Assembly: GCF_004363245.1 (NCBI RefSeq)
Contig: NZ_SNYV01000018.1
Location: 248,001 to 312,000, forward strand
Source: Sphingobacterium yanglingense
GTDB lineage: Bacteria > Bacteroidota > Bacteroidia > Sphingobacteriales > Sphingobacteriaceae
Length of the DNA stretch: 64,000 bases
Direction of reading: 5' to 3'
The position numbers were made by a program, and so were the translations under genes. This document shows positions 36,362-45,703 of this stretch, one piece after another; position 1 is the first letter of the stretch, and each line of letters opens with the position of its first letter. The notes beneath the pieces were generated by a model. That model searched no databases. It was given only the letters and a program-made list of their open reading frames with translations, and had not been told where the DNA came from.

Positions 36362-36927
36362 ATAAATAATTAAAACAAATCAAACCTTAGATTGTTATTA
36401 GTCCGAGTATCGCCTTAATATCTACCTACGATATACTGGACAAACGACTTGTTTTCTGGTATTATTGGTTAAAGCGGACTCACCCTTTCTGTTATTTATG
36501 AGATTGAGAGAGTTGTTTCCATAACTCATCATCGTGTAGGGACGCTGCGATAGGAAAGCCATATCCGAGGGATCCAGAAACGAGATTAAAATTAGGAGCA
36601 AGTTTTGACTGTTTGATAGGTAAGCAGAGAGGGGAGACTATGAAAAACACTTTTATATTTTACTTGTTTATGCCTACTAATAACCACATTAATCCGCTGT
36701 CTCTTAAAACGAGCATCCTATTTTGGTTGAACGTAATATTTCTTTTGATACTTCTGTTGAGCTGAAATAGAGCGTATTTCTGGTAACGACCAATGAGGTA
36801 TACAACGAAGGTGTGTTCATAATAGCACTTCGTATACCTGCTCTTGGCCGTTATCCAACGGGATGGACACTACAATTGATGTAGAGTGCAGAAATCAGAA
36901 CGTGTTTACAGAAATTATTGCTCTTCG
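36362..36927. other. Intergenic region with possible gene remnants
   Basis: About 565 bp without an intact gene. On the minus strand an open frame (36492-36659, 56 codons with stop, no ATG) encodes CLPIKQSKLAPNFNLVSGS followed by LGYGFPIAASLHDDELWKQL, and a separate 38-codon ATG frame precedes it. These may be fragments of a lost gene. An imperfect inverted repeat (AGGTATAC / GTATACCT, about 36796-36839) is also present. Nothing here is firm. Confidence 0.35.
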
Positions 36928-37626
36928 TTACGACCAGCTAAATTTTTGGAAAACCTGATTTTGTTTTCGGTCAATATAGAGGCTGATCTCATCCTCTCCA
37001 AATCCACTGTAATTGTATCCGGTTACTTTACCGATTAGTTCATTGCTACGTGTCGTAATCCCCGTATTGCTCAGTTTTTCATAGATTTTTCTTTCGTGAT
37101 CAGAGTCGTCATCAGTATAAGCCCCTCCTTGTACAAATTTACCTGTCTCTACATATTTATCTCTCGTTATCCAGTAGTTTATGAGCCCATTTACATAATG
37201 GTAATAGTCAAAAGAGACTTTTTTTCGACGTTTATTTTGTAGAGCCAGATGGCTGCTTTTGACTTCTTCCCATGGTTTATAGGTGAGATAATCCGTTTTG
37301 TTTTCAAGATATTCCTGCTCTGCTTCCTGATACCATTCGTTTAGCGAAGCATAGGTTTCTATCGCACTTAAGTCTCCCCAAAATTTGTATTTTTCGCCTG
37401 TCCAGTCAAATTTGATGTAATCATAGTTGAATAGGTCGTCTTTAAAGTCCAATTCCGGATTACCATTTCCCCACACCGTTAGAAAATGAACTTTACCTTC
37501 CCCTTTGTTCATTGCAGCGAGGTCTATGGTCAACAGTGGGAAAAAGACAGTTTTCAAAAAATCCGATGGTTCTTCAAACACCTCTTCGATAGTAGGATAT
37601 AATTTCATATTCGTTTTTGTTATCAT
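36928..37626 (-). CDS. Hypothetical protein, possibly 5'-truncated by a frameshift
   Basis: 232 residues from the ATG at 37626; an internal ATG six codons in is an alternative. No signal peptide. Aromatic, acidic composition (KFDWTGEKYKFWGDLSAIET; HYVNGLINYWITRDKYVETG) resembles immunity-type proteins, but I recognise no family. The same frame stays open upstream of the ATG (FKNIRTSSIITPILEGVE), and a different frame further upstream encodes protein-like sequence up to a tandem 5-bp duplication. The gene may therefore be the 3' part of a longer one. It follows another unrecognised gene on the same strand. Confidence 0.65.
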   Translation of the reverse strand: MITKTNMKLYPTIEEVFEEPSDFLKTVFFPLLTIDLAAMNKGEGKVHFLTVWGNGNPELDFKDDLFNYDYIKFDWTGEKYKFWGDLSAIETYASLNEWYQEAEQEYLENKTDYLTYKPWEEVKSSHLALQNKRRKKVSFDYYHYVNGLINYWITRDKYVETGKFVQGGAYTDDDSDHERKIYEKLSNTGITTRSNELIGKVTGYNYSGFGEDEISLYIDRKQNQVFQKFSWS

Positions 37627-37767
37627 TGATATACCTGTTTCAACACCCTCTAATATAGGAGTAATAATAGATGAAGTCCTGATATTCTTAAAATTCCATT
37701 CCAGGTGCCAGTGAAAGAGGCTTCTACGTTAAACCAATGATTATCTTTTTGTATTGGGGTGAGCGAC

Positions 37768-39024
37768 CTAGCAGTTATAATAAGGTTCAGGTGTTTCTAC
37801 TTCAACTCCCAGAAGCTCTTGTAGCGGTTGTACATACTCGTCCAATGCACCTTGTTCTCCATAGTAAATAGTAATCAAATTCTCTGATTTTAACCATACA
37901 GACAATTCCACATATCCACCACCTTTTGCTGGCAGCACATTTTGTATAATAATTTTATGTACATCTTCGCGGTCGAATAGAATTGCATATTGATCTCCCG
38001 TAAAGCCGAAAGTATTGTCATCTGCCAGCCAAGCAGCTTGCTGATGTTTAGCCTTTTTTTCCAACAGAAGCGGGAGTCCAATGACATGGGCATTGTTTCT
38101 ATAATCAGGCTGAAAACCGAGTAACGTCTTCAACTGCAATATCTGGGTAGTTTGTGGATCCAACGCTAGTTTGTCGGACAAAATAGCATTTGCATAGTCC
38201 CTATGGTTATTGATCATCAGCGATGTTCCCCCATCATCGTATTGACTTTCCACATCGTAGGTATAGCATATGGACAAGCTTATGCCTCCTAAGTCAAAGG
38301 TCAAATATTTCTGATCGTCACGTTCATACCCCGCATCATCGATAGCCGTAGGAATTTGGTCCAGCCAGAGTTTCCGCAAATCGTAATAGCTTTTGTCCGT
38401 ATTGGACTCTGCATATAAGGTTGTGAAATAGGATTGAACACCAATGTTTTGACGCTCGTTCGTATCATAATAAAACTCTAGAATATCAATCATCAATGAA
38501 CCTATCCGAATAGGATAGTCGAACCTGAAGTAGCTCGTTTCAAACTCCGATTGATACAGATGGCCGATATTGAGCTTCAGAAGCTCTTCATAGGTGGTGT
38601 CCCAAGATATAAATACAGGGGGAGTCGACAGCACTTCAAACCCTTTTACATAGTCCGTACGAGTTTCTGTTGATATTGTATAGTTTTCCGTTCTTTTAGC
38701 AATCCAGATACGATATTTCTGTTCCTTTTTGCTTGCTATGGTTTTGTAGAATAAAGCATCGTCAAATCCAAAGCGTTCTGTCAGTACGGGATAGATTTTG
38801 GAAAAGCCCTGCTGGCCGACCGGAATATAATGTTGCCTGTAGTCGAATAAGAAGAGGTAGGGCTTTCCAGCCAGGACTTCAACATAGGCATATTTTAATA
38901 GTGTTAAATCAACACTTTCCTCATGCGCATGGTCCTCATAAAAAAGATGGTCATCCTTGATATAGATATTTCCTGCTTCAGTTTCTTTAGGAAAAGCGTT
39001 ATTCTTCTTGAATAGGTTGAACAT
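37768..39024 (-). CDS. Hypothetical protein, about 418 residues
   Basis: No signal peptide or membrane segment. The first 95 residues contain alternating beta strands (AYVEVLAGKPYLFLFDYRQH) that could form a PH-like or SH3-like domain. The central part is rich in Tyr, Asp and Phe (YFRFDYPIRIGSLMIDILEF; LGGISLSICYTYDVESQYDD), and the end is GYVELSVWLKSENLITIYYG. I recognise no family. It lies upstream of the 232-residue gene and downstream of a lipoprotein gene, all on the minus strand, within a cluster of immunity-like proteins. A role in the same accessory module is possible but unproven. Confidence 0.65.
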   Translation of the reverse strand: MFNLFKKNNAFPKETEAGNIYIKDDHLFYEDHAHEESVDLTLLKYAYVEVLAGKPYLFLFDYRQHYIPVGQQGFSKIYPVLTERFGFDDALFYKTIASKKEQKYRIWIAKRTENYTISTETRTDYVKGFEVLSTPPVFISWDTTYEELLKLNIGHLYQSEFETSYFRFDYPIRIGSLMIDILEFYYDTNERQNIGVQSYFTTLYAESNTDKSYYDLRKLWLDQIPTAIDDAGYERDDQKYLTFDLGGISLSICYTYDVESQYDDGGTSLMINNHRDYANAILSDKLALDPQTTQILQLKTLLGFQPDYRNNAHVIGLPLLLEKKAKHQQAAWLADDNTFGFTGDQYAILFDREDVHKIIIQNVLPAKGGGYVELSVWLKSENLITIYYGEQGALDEYVQPLQELLGVEVETPEPYYNC

Positions 39025-39057
39025 AAGTGTAAAGTTAGCATTAAAGAATGTACAAGG

Positions 39058-39516
39058 TTATCGTTTTTTTCTAATCAGTTCCAGCTGTTCGCCCTGTTTT
39101 ACGATGTTGAAAGACATCATTGCCGATGGACTGAATATTTCGGTAGCCATGGCGCAGGTTCCTGACCTCGTGATACTATCCAGTTCCATTTTTACCTCGT
39201 TCGTATCAGTAAAATAATACCTACCGTATGTTTCAGTGAAACAATCATTTCCACATTCCCAGGAATCATAGCTTTTGAATTGCCCGTCAGCCATAAAGCT
39301 AACCGCATGAAAGTTGTAGATCGTTGCAGTATCTGATTTTGGCAATAGAGAATAAGTCGTTTCTCCATTCAGAGTTATCAGTTCCCCGCTATTAATAAGC
39401 CAATTGCTGTTTTTTAGATAGTCAGGGAAACCGGAGCTTTTTCTTTCTTTACGGGCGCAGTTGGTACCTGCCAGTAACATAGCCCCCACGAGAGAGAACA
39501 CAAAAATCTTCTTCAT
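39058..39516 (-). CDS. Hypothetical lipoprotein
   Basis: 152 residues from the ATG at 39516, giving a lipoprotein signal (MKKIFVFSLVGAMLLAGTNC, lipobox AGTNC). An ATG at 39540 would put eight residues before it. The mature part has lipocalin-like strands (NSNWLINSGELITLNGETTY; GRYYFTDTNEVKMELDSITR) and three cysteines (ECGNDCFTETYG, TCAMATE). Family not recognised. It starts upstream of the 418-residue gene with a 33-bp gap and may be co-transcribed. Confidence 0.65.
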   Translation of the reverse strand: MKKIFVFSLVGAMLLAGTNCARKERKSSGFPDYLKNSNWLINSGELITLNGETTYSLLPKSDTATIYNFHAVSFMADGQFKSYDSWECGNDCFTETYGRYYFTDTNEVKMELDSITRSGTCAMATEIFSPSAMMSFNIVKQGEQLELIRKKR

Positions 39517-39733
39517 AATAGCGTAACCTTGTCTTTCCATCTTTCGTTATACCCCTACATACATGAGAATTGTTATTCAGTGAATGTATAGCAGGGGTAA
39601 AGATACTCAAAGTAGTATACCGTAGCTATCCCCGATAATAGTGTTTTTTTGTCGACGAGATAAGCCCTGCTTCAAGCAAGTCGGTGTACACTCGGACTCT
39701 GGGCAGAGACCACTTTGCAGGAGTATACGCGGC

Positions 39734-40141
39734 TTAACGCTTTGCAGCCCAGATTTCGATTTCTATCTTAAGCTCTGGAAGTCCTAAAGCTGTTACATAA
39801 GCAATAGTCATTGAAGGATATATCTTTCCAAAGAACGCATCCCATTTTGTATCCATAAATTCCCAATCTATTTCCTCCGTAGCCCAGATATTCACTTTGA
39901 TCACATCATCTGTAGACAAGCCTTGACTTTTCAAAATCTCTTCGATATTAGCAAAGGTATAGGTTACTTGTTCATTTATTGAATTAGGGATAGTGCCATT
40001 ACAATCAATGCCGATCTGACCTGAAAAAGTATATAGATCAGCATTTTTAGGGATTATCGTGACGTGCGAATAGCGACCGACAGGCGCAGGGACATGCTCT
40101 GGGTTAAGTCTTATTACTTTTTGATTTTCTTCTGTTCTCAT
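39734..40141 (-). CDS. RidA/YjgF family protein
   Basis: 135 residues, normal RidA length. Recognised by YTFSGQIGIDCNGTIPNSIN, EQVTYTFANIEEILKSQGLS, DVIKVNIWATEEIDWEF and TIAYVTALGLPELKIEIEI. RidA-type proteins are small trimeric enamine/imine deaminases in the cytoplasm. The catalytic arginine usually found as CR-V near residue 105 is replaced here by Y-V-T, so deaminase activity on 2-aminoacrylate is doubtful. It is preceded upstream, on the same strand, by an AraC regulator 94 bp away. Confidence 0.85.
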   Translation of the reverse strand: MRTEENQKVIRLNPEHVPAPVGRYSHVTIIPKNADLYTFSGQIGIDCNGTIPNSINEQVTYTFANIEEILKSQGLSTDDVIKVNIWATEEIDWEFMDTKWDAFFGKIYPSMTIAYVTALGLPELKIEIEIWAAKR

Positions 40142-40235
40142 TTTTTTACTGATTTATGAATATTAGCACAAAATTAGAAACAGCGATTTTAATAGAATTG
40201 GATAAAACCGACAAATATTTAGGCCAGCAGAAAAT

Positions 40236-41030
40236 CTATAAATTCCATTTAGGGAAATTTATCAACGTTTCATCCGTATGATGCAAAAAGGCCTTTGGCG
40301 TTGTCCCGGTAAACTCCTTAAACTCTCTGATATAATGCGATTGGTCAAAATAGCCATTCTCATAAGTGATAGTGGTCAGGCTATCCAATTTTGATTTCCG
40401 TAAAATATCTAGACCAGATTGAAAGCGCATAATTCTCGAAAACATTTTGGGAGACATACCCACATATTGCTTTATCAATCTTTCCAATGACCGCTCGGAG
40501 AGGGCCATTTCGCTTTGTATGTCTTTCAATGGCGTGCCTTTTTGAAGAAGAACACATGCAAATTCTGCTTTTTTTCGATTGATTTCGGACCCTTGTATTC
40601 GGTTTAGCAAGAAATCGGATATAAGCCCTATCTTTTCACCTATAGATTCCACATTCAGTAACTGTTCAAGGATCTTTTCTGAAACAAGATATTCTAAAGG
40701 GATATTTTGATTGCTCAGTTCAAAAGCATCCATATTAAAAATAGCTTTCAACGCGGTAGGCTGCAGATAGACTCCGATAATCCTAAAATATCCTGATACG
40801 CTATTTTCTATATATTGAGACGATTGGCCATAGATATATAGTTGTGGGAGAGCCAAACCTTTGTTGTCATAAAAAAGAGATGGTCCTTCCTGGTATATCA
40901 ATGCAGGTACTCCATCCGGGATTACCCTAAAAAATGTCTTCTCAGCGTTAGCTGTATGATCTTCCAATACCCAAAAATATTGGATATAATCTTGTAACGC
41001 CTTCATAGGAAGAAACTCTTGATACGCCAT
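40236..41030 (-). CDS. AraC family transcriptional regulator with DUF6597-like sensor
   Basis: 264 residues. The N-terminal part (about 5-130: PMKALQDYIQYFWVLEDH, FRVIPDGVPALIYQ, IGVYLQPTALKAIF) is the sensor domain seen with DUF6597. The C-terminal HTH_18 shows LKDIQSEMALSERSLERLIK, then ITYENGYFDQSHYIREFKEF and TGTTPKAFL. It is upstream of RidA on the same strand, which may be its target. The effector is unknown. Confidence 0.85.
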   Translation of the reverse strand: MAYQEFLPMKALQDYIQYFWVLEDHTANAEKTFFRVIPDGVPALIYQEGPSLFYDNKGLALPQLYIYGQSSQYIENSVSGYFRIIGVYLQPTALKAIFNMDAFELSNQNIPLEYLVSEKILEQLLNVESIGEKIGLISDFLLNRIQGSEINRKKAEFACVLLQKGTPLKDIQSEMALSERSLERLIKQYVGMSPKMFSRIMRFQSGLDILRKSKLDSLTTITYENGYFDQSHYIREFKEFTGTTPKAFLHHTDETLINFPKWNL

Positions 41031-41082
41031 TTCCTTACCTCTTTTTTTAATTCATATTCACAGCATCCGTTCTTTAGAGAGA

Positions 41083-41535
41083 CTATAGTGGTTTGTTGAT
41101 CGGTATATTAAAACGTAAAGAGGTGGCAAACCCTTTTATCGGGCGGTAGTTTGTCTTGTCTGAAATTGGAAATCCGTAACCAAAATCCAATTCAACCAGC
41201 GTTAATATAGTAAAACCAACCTTTGGAGTTATCGTATAGGGCGTAAATTCCGCTCTGCCAAGTAGGCCCAATATATACATATCCGAATAATAAGTCGCCG
41301 CTACTTCAGGAATTACTGTCGATTTGTGCTGTATCCAGGTAAAGTTAGCCGTTGCATCTATTTTCAGGATATTTTTCGAACTGATATCCGAAGCATAATA
41401 AATACCAGTTTTTAGGATATTTCCCTTTTGGTATTGGTAACTGATCGAAGGACCGAAAAGGCGATTTTGTGCCTGTAGTCTTGGCGCGAATGCCAAGCTT
41501 AATAATAAACATGCAGTAGTTAAAGCAATTTTCAT
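41083..41535 (-). CDS. Small outer-membrane beta-barrel-like protein
   Basis: 150 residues with a signal peptide (MKIALTTACLLLSLAFAPRL) ending at QAQ. The mature part is made of alternating aromatic/hydrophobic strands (LFGPSISYQYQKGNILKTGI; DMYILGLLGRAEFTPYTITP) and ends in FATSLRFNIPINK, typical of small outer-membrane barrels. No catalytic motif. It is upstream of the AraC gene on the same strand (52-bp gap). Function unknown. Confidence 0.6.
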   Translation of the reverse strand: MKIALTTACLLLSLAFAPRLQAQNRLFGPSISYQYQKGNILKTGIYYASDISSKNILKIDATANFTWIQHKSTVIPEVAATYYSDMYILGLLGRAEFTPYTITPKVGFTILTLVELDFGYGFPISDKTNYRPIKGFATSLRFNIPINKPL

Positions 41536-41680
41536 ATTCCTATTATAGTGATGATCTTAGATGAACCAGATTCGTAGGGTCATGCAACAAACTTGGTACC
41601 AAGTTGTCTTACCCAGATCCAATGAAATGATAAACTGCATTTGGGAGGACTCCACAGTCTCTCAAATGCAATCTTTTAAA

Positions 41681-42643
41681 CTAATGGCCACAGTCTTCTT
41701 TTAGAACCTCTAGCAGCTGCCTGACGATGGCCGAGTCTGTTATCTCTTGGTTTACAGCTGTAAACTCTCTGTATTTTTCATGGTCTGTATTACGTACTAG
41801 CACTGCGTTATGAGGCTTTCCTGCCTGATCAAAACGTATATATCCCAGCATGGTATCCTGCGTATACGGTATGGTCAGGTGTTCGAATATAGATTCTATA
41901 GGTTCTTCCGTATCTTCCGTGGCGTTACTGAAATAGAGATCGATCAGTTGCAGCAGATTTTCGACGCCTCCCAAATATTCAAAAGAGAACTGTGCATAGA
42001 ATTGCGATAGTAGTTCATGGTCCGAACAAGGACTACGTTCCAGATTCGGTAGCATATTATATTGGCAGAGCTGTTTGTTTGAATCGTAATAGAATACAGA
42101 GGTTGACTCTGGTTTACCTTCTTCGACCCTGAGTAACATAGGAGGAGCTTGTTGTATCAATTCTCCATTTATGTAGTAATCAGCTACCGCCCATCCATCT
42201 TTTACATAGATTTTTACCTCATCCTTACTATCAAAGCTTCTGATTACGAGTTGATCCTGTTCCAACTTAAAAGTGACACGGTTGAAATAGTGCATTGCAA
42301 ACATATCCACCGTCAATCCGATTTTTTGTCCGTGTAGGTAATGGTCTGTAAGTAAAAATCCGATCTTCGAGTAGCGGTATGCATTTCCTGTTACAACAGC
42401 ACCGTTTGTATAGGTGGTTTTTAGCGTATATTCTATTGGAGTTTCGTATTGATCTTTTGCGATAAAATCTACCGCATATTTTAGCTTTAGTTCACCGTTT
42501 TCGTAGTAGTTTACAAAGGGGAATTCACCTACTAATTTTTCTGATGTTACTTCATAACCATTAAAAGGTTTTCCGTCTTTGAGTTCCAGCGTATACACAC
42601 TTTGGGGATTTTCGCTTATTAAAATTTTATCGGTCTCGATCAT
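41681..42643 (-). CDS. MORN/YwqK-like hypothetical protein
   Basis: 320 residues, no signal peptide. The N-terminal part contains short repeats with (Y/F)-x-(N)-G-(E/A/L) turns: LKDGKPFNGYEV, YYENGELKLKYA, TYTNGAVVTGNAY and YINGELIQQAPP. These resemble MORN or YwqK-type antitoxin repeats. The C-terminal 110 residues are acidic helical sequence with DLYFSNATEDTEEPIESIFE. A role as an immunity protein is possible by analogy to YwqK. It stands alone on the minus strand, with no toxin in front. Confidence 0.55.
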   Translation of the reverse strand: MIETDKILISENPQSVYTLELKDGKPFNGYEVTSEKLVGEFPFVNYYENGELKLKYAVDFIAKDQYETPIEYTLKTTYTNGAVVTGNAYRYSKIGFLLTDHYLHGQKIGLTVDMFAMHYFNRVTFKLEQDQLVIRSFDSKDEVKIYVKDGWAVADYYINGELIQQAPPMLLRVEEGKPESTSVFYYDSNKQLCQYNMLPNLERSPCSDHELLSQFYAQFSFEYLGGVENLLQLIDLYFSNATEDTEEPIESIFEHLTIPYTQDTMLGYIRFDQAGKPHNAVLVRNTDHEKYREFTAVNQEITDSAIVRQLLEVLKEDCGH

Positions 42644-42934
42644 GTTTGTGTGTTATTGATTTATTTGCTAATCTAACAGAAAATGACAAGCTTCTATCTT
42701 TTTTGAATACGCATTTTTTGATTAAACAACTCCATAGCCAGTCTTTTCCAACTAAAGGGAGCTCGCTTAATAGACTCCTCATCTTACAGCACGATAGTGA
42801 GTATTCCTTTGTAGATCAGGGGTATGAGGGGGAGAGCATGCTTATAATACAAAGTAGCTTCCTACGCTATTCCGTACAGTGAGATGGCAGGAAGATATTG
42901 CAGCCTGATTTCCTTCTGTTTGTAACAAACCGAC

Positions 42935-43303
42935 TTAAATTGCGATTTGGGTTCCACTTCCACCAATTACTTTAATTCCTTCAGTAGTATGCTTCCAAAA
43001 TCGGATATAGCGGTATTTAGCTTCAAATAGCTGTCCATTATAATATCCTTTCAACGCCATGGTTAGTGTAACGATAGCCGTATCATCGATAATATGTAAA
43101 TCATCAATCATGGGCAGTAGTTCGACAACTTTTAGTAGGCCATCTCGATATGTTTTTAGATCGATTTCTTTGGTTATTACCTCACCAGTGGGAGAGACAA
43201 AAAGCAAATCTTGGTGCAGCAGTTCATCAAGAGCCTGTAGGTCACATTCCTTAATAGCACTATAAAGCCTATTCTCTAACTCTAAAATTGCTTCTTTCGT
43301 CAT
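42935..43303 (-). CDS. SnoaL/NTF2-like protein (DUF4440 type)
   Basis: 122 residues. The cone-shaped NTF2-like fold is recognised from ILELENRLYSAIKECDLQAL, DELLHQDLLFVSPTGEVITK, DDTAIVTLTMALKGYYNGQL and YRYIRFWKHTTEGIKVIGG, which match DUF4440. Members are small cytoplasmic proteins, some binding or acting on small molecules. No distinct active-site residues can be assigned. It is the last gene on the minus strand of this accessory cluster, separated by 117 bp from the Imm30-like gene. Confidence 0.82.
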   Translation of the reverse strand: MTKEAILELENRLYSAIKECDLQALDELLHQDLLFVSPTGEVITKEIDLKTYRDGLLKVVELLPMIDDLHIIDDTAIVTLTMALKGYYNGQLFEAKYRYIRFWKHTTEGIKVIGGSGTQIAI

Positions 43304-43420
43304 TATGCTTTTTATAAATGTTACGTTAAAAATAACGAAAATCGACTACTTATGTTGTACAGTGCACAACAACATTTTATAACTGCCTTATTCCATCACA
43401 TATGTACTGACTCGACCCAT

Positions 43421-43855
43421 TTACGGCTTTGAATGCCTATCTATATATCCTTTGATTTCTTCTTTTAGAAAAGGCGATAGTTTGTTGTTTGTATTCAGCT
43501 CTTTCAATAGCGAAAGGTAGTCCGTCGATTTATAGGATCCCTGTCCCGAATTCAGGATTCTATTTATCATCAATAGATTATATTCATTCGGGCACCTGTT
43601 GACCGATTTTATGAGATCTTCTTCGTATTCTTTTAGGCCTTCTATGCCATGGATTATGGACCATAAAACCCCATCGTAATGATCTTCATCCAATCTCTCG
43701 AATATTCTAAGCAAAGGGTCAATAGCTTTTTTCGCTTCACTGGTATCCAGTTTGTATATCAGCTCTATAATAGAATCCACGTCATAGAGCGAGTCGTCAT
43801 TTGGGTTTATTGCGTTCAGCTGATCGATCAGTTTTTCTATTTCCATCTTCATCAC
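43421..43855 (-). CDS. Imm30-like immunity protein candidate
   Basis: 144 residues, all alpha-helical. The phrases DSIIELIYKLDTSEAKKAID, GVLWSIIHGIEGLKEYEEDL and CPNEYNLLMINRILNSGQ are reminiscent of Imm30-type immunity proteins with helical repeats. The match is by memory of the pattern, so the call is tentative. It is 23 bp downstream of another hypothetical gene on the same strand. No toxin gene adjoins. Confidence 0.5.
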   Translation of the reverse strand: MMKMEIEKLIDQLNAINPNDDSLYDVDSIIELIYKLDTSEAKKAIDPLLRIFERLDEDHYDGVLWSIIHGIEGLKEYEEDLIKSVNRCPNEYNLLMINRILNSGQGSYKSTDYLSLLKELNTNNKLSPFLKEEIKGYIDRHSKP

Positions 43856-43878
43856 TTCACTATGTAACTATCGGGTAG

Positions 43879-44385
43879 TTAATTGTTATTCCATTTTTTT
43901 TTATCCTCTACCGGGTTTGGCAACCGGCTTTCGATCATTTCTTTAACCCATTCCGGGTCTATATAGTTGTAAGTAGATTCTATGCTCCAGGATAAAAAAT
44001 CTGATGGACCTCCATTCAGATATGGGGGAGGTGATACCGGTTTAAAGACTGTAGGCATCGGTTCTTGTATAGAAATAGAATTCAGCACAAAGCCTAATTC
44101 TTGTACCACATTCCACGCCAGTTTATTCTCAATGTCAATATCCAGCCTAATCGACCAATATGCATCAGCAGATAGATCGCTGGCAATTACACGCACACTC
44201 GGGATTTTGTTTAGAAATGCAACCAGTATTGGTAAGCCTTTTTTTAGTTTATTAATATCTATATATTCCGTACTAGGAGTAATGTTTTCAAGTTTTTTGA
44301 CAATATGGGCATGTAAGCCAATACGGGCATCGGTAGCTTCCTTTTCAAGAGCCTTTGCCAGTTTCTTAGGTAAATTAAGTTCCAT
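43879..44385 (-). CDS. Hypothetical protein, possible immunity-type
   Basis: 168 residues. The N-terminus (MELNLPKKLAKALEKEATDA, RIGLHAHIVKKLEN) looks like a DNA-binding ribbon-helix-helix or helical cap. The rest is of mixed type (GLPILVAFLNKIPSVRVIAS; DAYWSIRLDIDIENKLAWNV) and ends in a basic, Lys/Trp/Asn tail (KKWNNN). Unrecognised. It is 23 bp upstream of the Imm30-like gene and probably in one transcript with it. Confidence 0.5.
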   Translation of the reverse strand: MELNLPKKLAKALEKEATDARIGLHAHIVKKLENITPSTEYIDINKLKKGLPILVAFLNKIPSVRVIASDLSADAYWSIRLDIDIENKLAWNVVQELGFVLNSISIQEPMPTVFKPVSPPPYLNGGPSDFLSWSIESTYNYIDPEWVKEMIESRLPNPVEDKKKWNNN

Positions 44386-44847
44386 TTTAAGCGTTTCGTA
44401 AATTAATGAAATCCCAAGTAGACTCTACATATAAGAGAGAGCCCATAATTAAGCAGCGATAATAAGAACATAACGTAATCGACGTTCGACTATTATGTTG
44501 ATATCAAACAAACCTACAGAAATTCACGAGGAGATACAATACTATTATACCATGATAACACAGAAGATCTTGCGGCTTATATTTATTAGTAAGAAAGCCG
44601 TCTCTGAGGGAGACGACCTTCTTATGCACGCACTAACCGATTTTAATATTGTCTAATATTGGCTGCAAGGTAAGTAAACAGCCGAAGAGTATAATACGGG
44701 TTCCCGTAAAAGGGAAGAAATCTTATGATCAACAATAAGAGATCTGTTGTCGACTAGGAATATTTTTACCTAAATTAGCCAAGACAGACTTCGCTACAAT
44801 AATGGTTAGCCTAGCTAACTACTATGGGGGAGGAGCTTTAATGTAAA
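44386..44847. other. Intergenic region before the ankyrin gene
   Basis: About 460 bp between divergent genes. No coding frame of interest. A hairpin with an inner stem CGTCTC/GAGACG (44599-44615), flanked by AAGAA and TTCTT (44591-44622), is the only structure I see. It is far from any gene end. Confidence 0.4.
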
Positions 44848-45645
44848 ATGAAGAAAGAACTACTTAAATATTCCGATACAGAAATAGGTATTCCTGAAAT
44901 AAAGAAACTCCTATCAGTAGACTTGGACGCTAGGTTGCCGAAGAGTGAGAGTAAGGGGTACGAACCTTTTTACCCTGAAACGACCGCATTGATATTAGCA
45001 GCCACCTTTGGCTATACGGATTTGGTCTCCATACTCATAGCGTACGGTGCAGATGTCAATCTTTTTAACAGCCATGGGGGGACGGCACTTCATGGAGCTC
45101 TCAAAAGACAACATGGCAGCATTGTCGAGCTGCTACTAAGCGCCCAGGCAGATCCTGATATAAAGGACATGTATGGCAAGACAGCACTGCACTATGCCTG
45201 TTCTCAGGCCGATTATCAGCTCTTAAAAATGATTATCAAAGCCGGTGCAGATCTAAAGGCACAAGACAACGACAGGCAAACGGCACTGATTCTCCCGGCC
45301 TATAATGGGAGAACCGAATTTATTGATCTTTTATTAGAGGCTGGTATCCATCCTGATGTCAAAGATAAGAGCGGATTCACTGCGCTCACCTGGGCCGCAC
45401 AGAATGGACAGACGCAAAGTGTTAAAACCCTAATTCAAGGTCAGGCAGACGTAAATGTCAAGAGTAAAAAAGGAATTACACCTTTGATGTCAGCAACAAT
45501 CAAAGGTGATATCGAAAGTGTTCAATTGTTGATTTTGGCAGGGGCAGATGTACGAGCAGAAGAAAAGGGAGGTTATACAGCTTGGACTTTTGCGACAAAA
45601 AACAAACAGGATGCAATAGCCAGGTTACTTGAAGAATCTCAGTAA
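44848..45645 (+). CDS. Ankyrin-repeat protein
   Basis: 265 residues with about seven ankyrin repeats: TALILAATFGYTDLVSILIA, TALHGALKRQHGSIVELLLS, TALHYACSQADYQLLKMIIK, TALILPAYNGRTEFIDLLLE, TALTWAAQNGQTQSVKTLIQ and TPLMSATIKGDIESVQLLIL. It has no signal peptide, so it is cytoplasmic, and would act by binding a partner protein. In Bacteroidota such genes often sit in accessory regions. No operon partner is close; the AraC gene follows 58 bp on. Confidence 0.92.
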   Translation: MKKELLKYSDTEIGIPEIKKLLSVDLDARLPKSESKGYEPFYPETTALILAATFGYTDLVSILIAYGADVNLFNSHGGTALHGALKRQHGSIVELLLSAQADPDIKDMYGKTALHYACSQADYQLLKMIIKAGADLKAQDNDRQTALILPAYNGRTEFIDLLLEAGIHPDVKDKSGFTALTWAAQNGQTQSVKTLIQGQADVNVKSKKGITPLMSATIKGDIESVQLLILAGADVRAEEKGGYTAWTFATKNKQDAIARLLEESQ

Positions 45646-45703
45646 TAAAACCATTTCTATGAAAAATATAAGCACTAAGTCTAGGGCAATATAATTTAAG
45701 CGA

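Noticed and set aside
36796..36839. Imperfect inverted repeat as terminator of the 232-residue gene
   Set aside because: The stem has mismatches, there is no T-run, and it lies about 90 bp from the stop codon.
42646..42882. A 78-codon plus-strand frame between two minus-strand genes
   Set aside because: It starts with TTG only, overlaps the promoter region of the divergent gene and shows no known motif. It may be a remnant but is not convincing.
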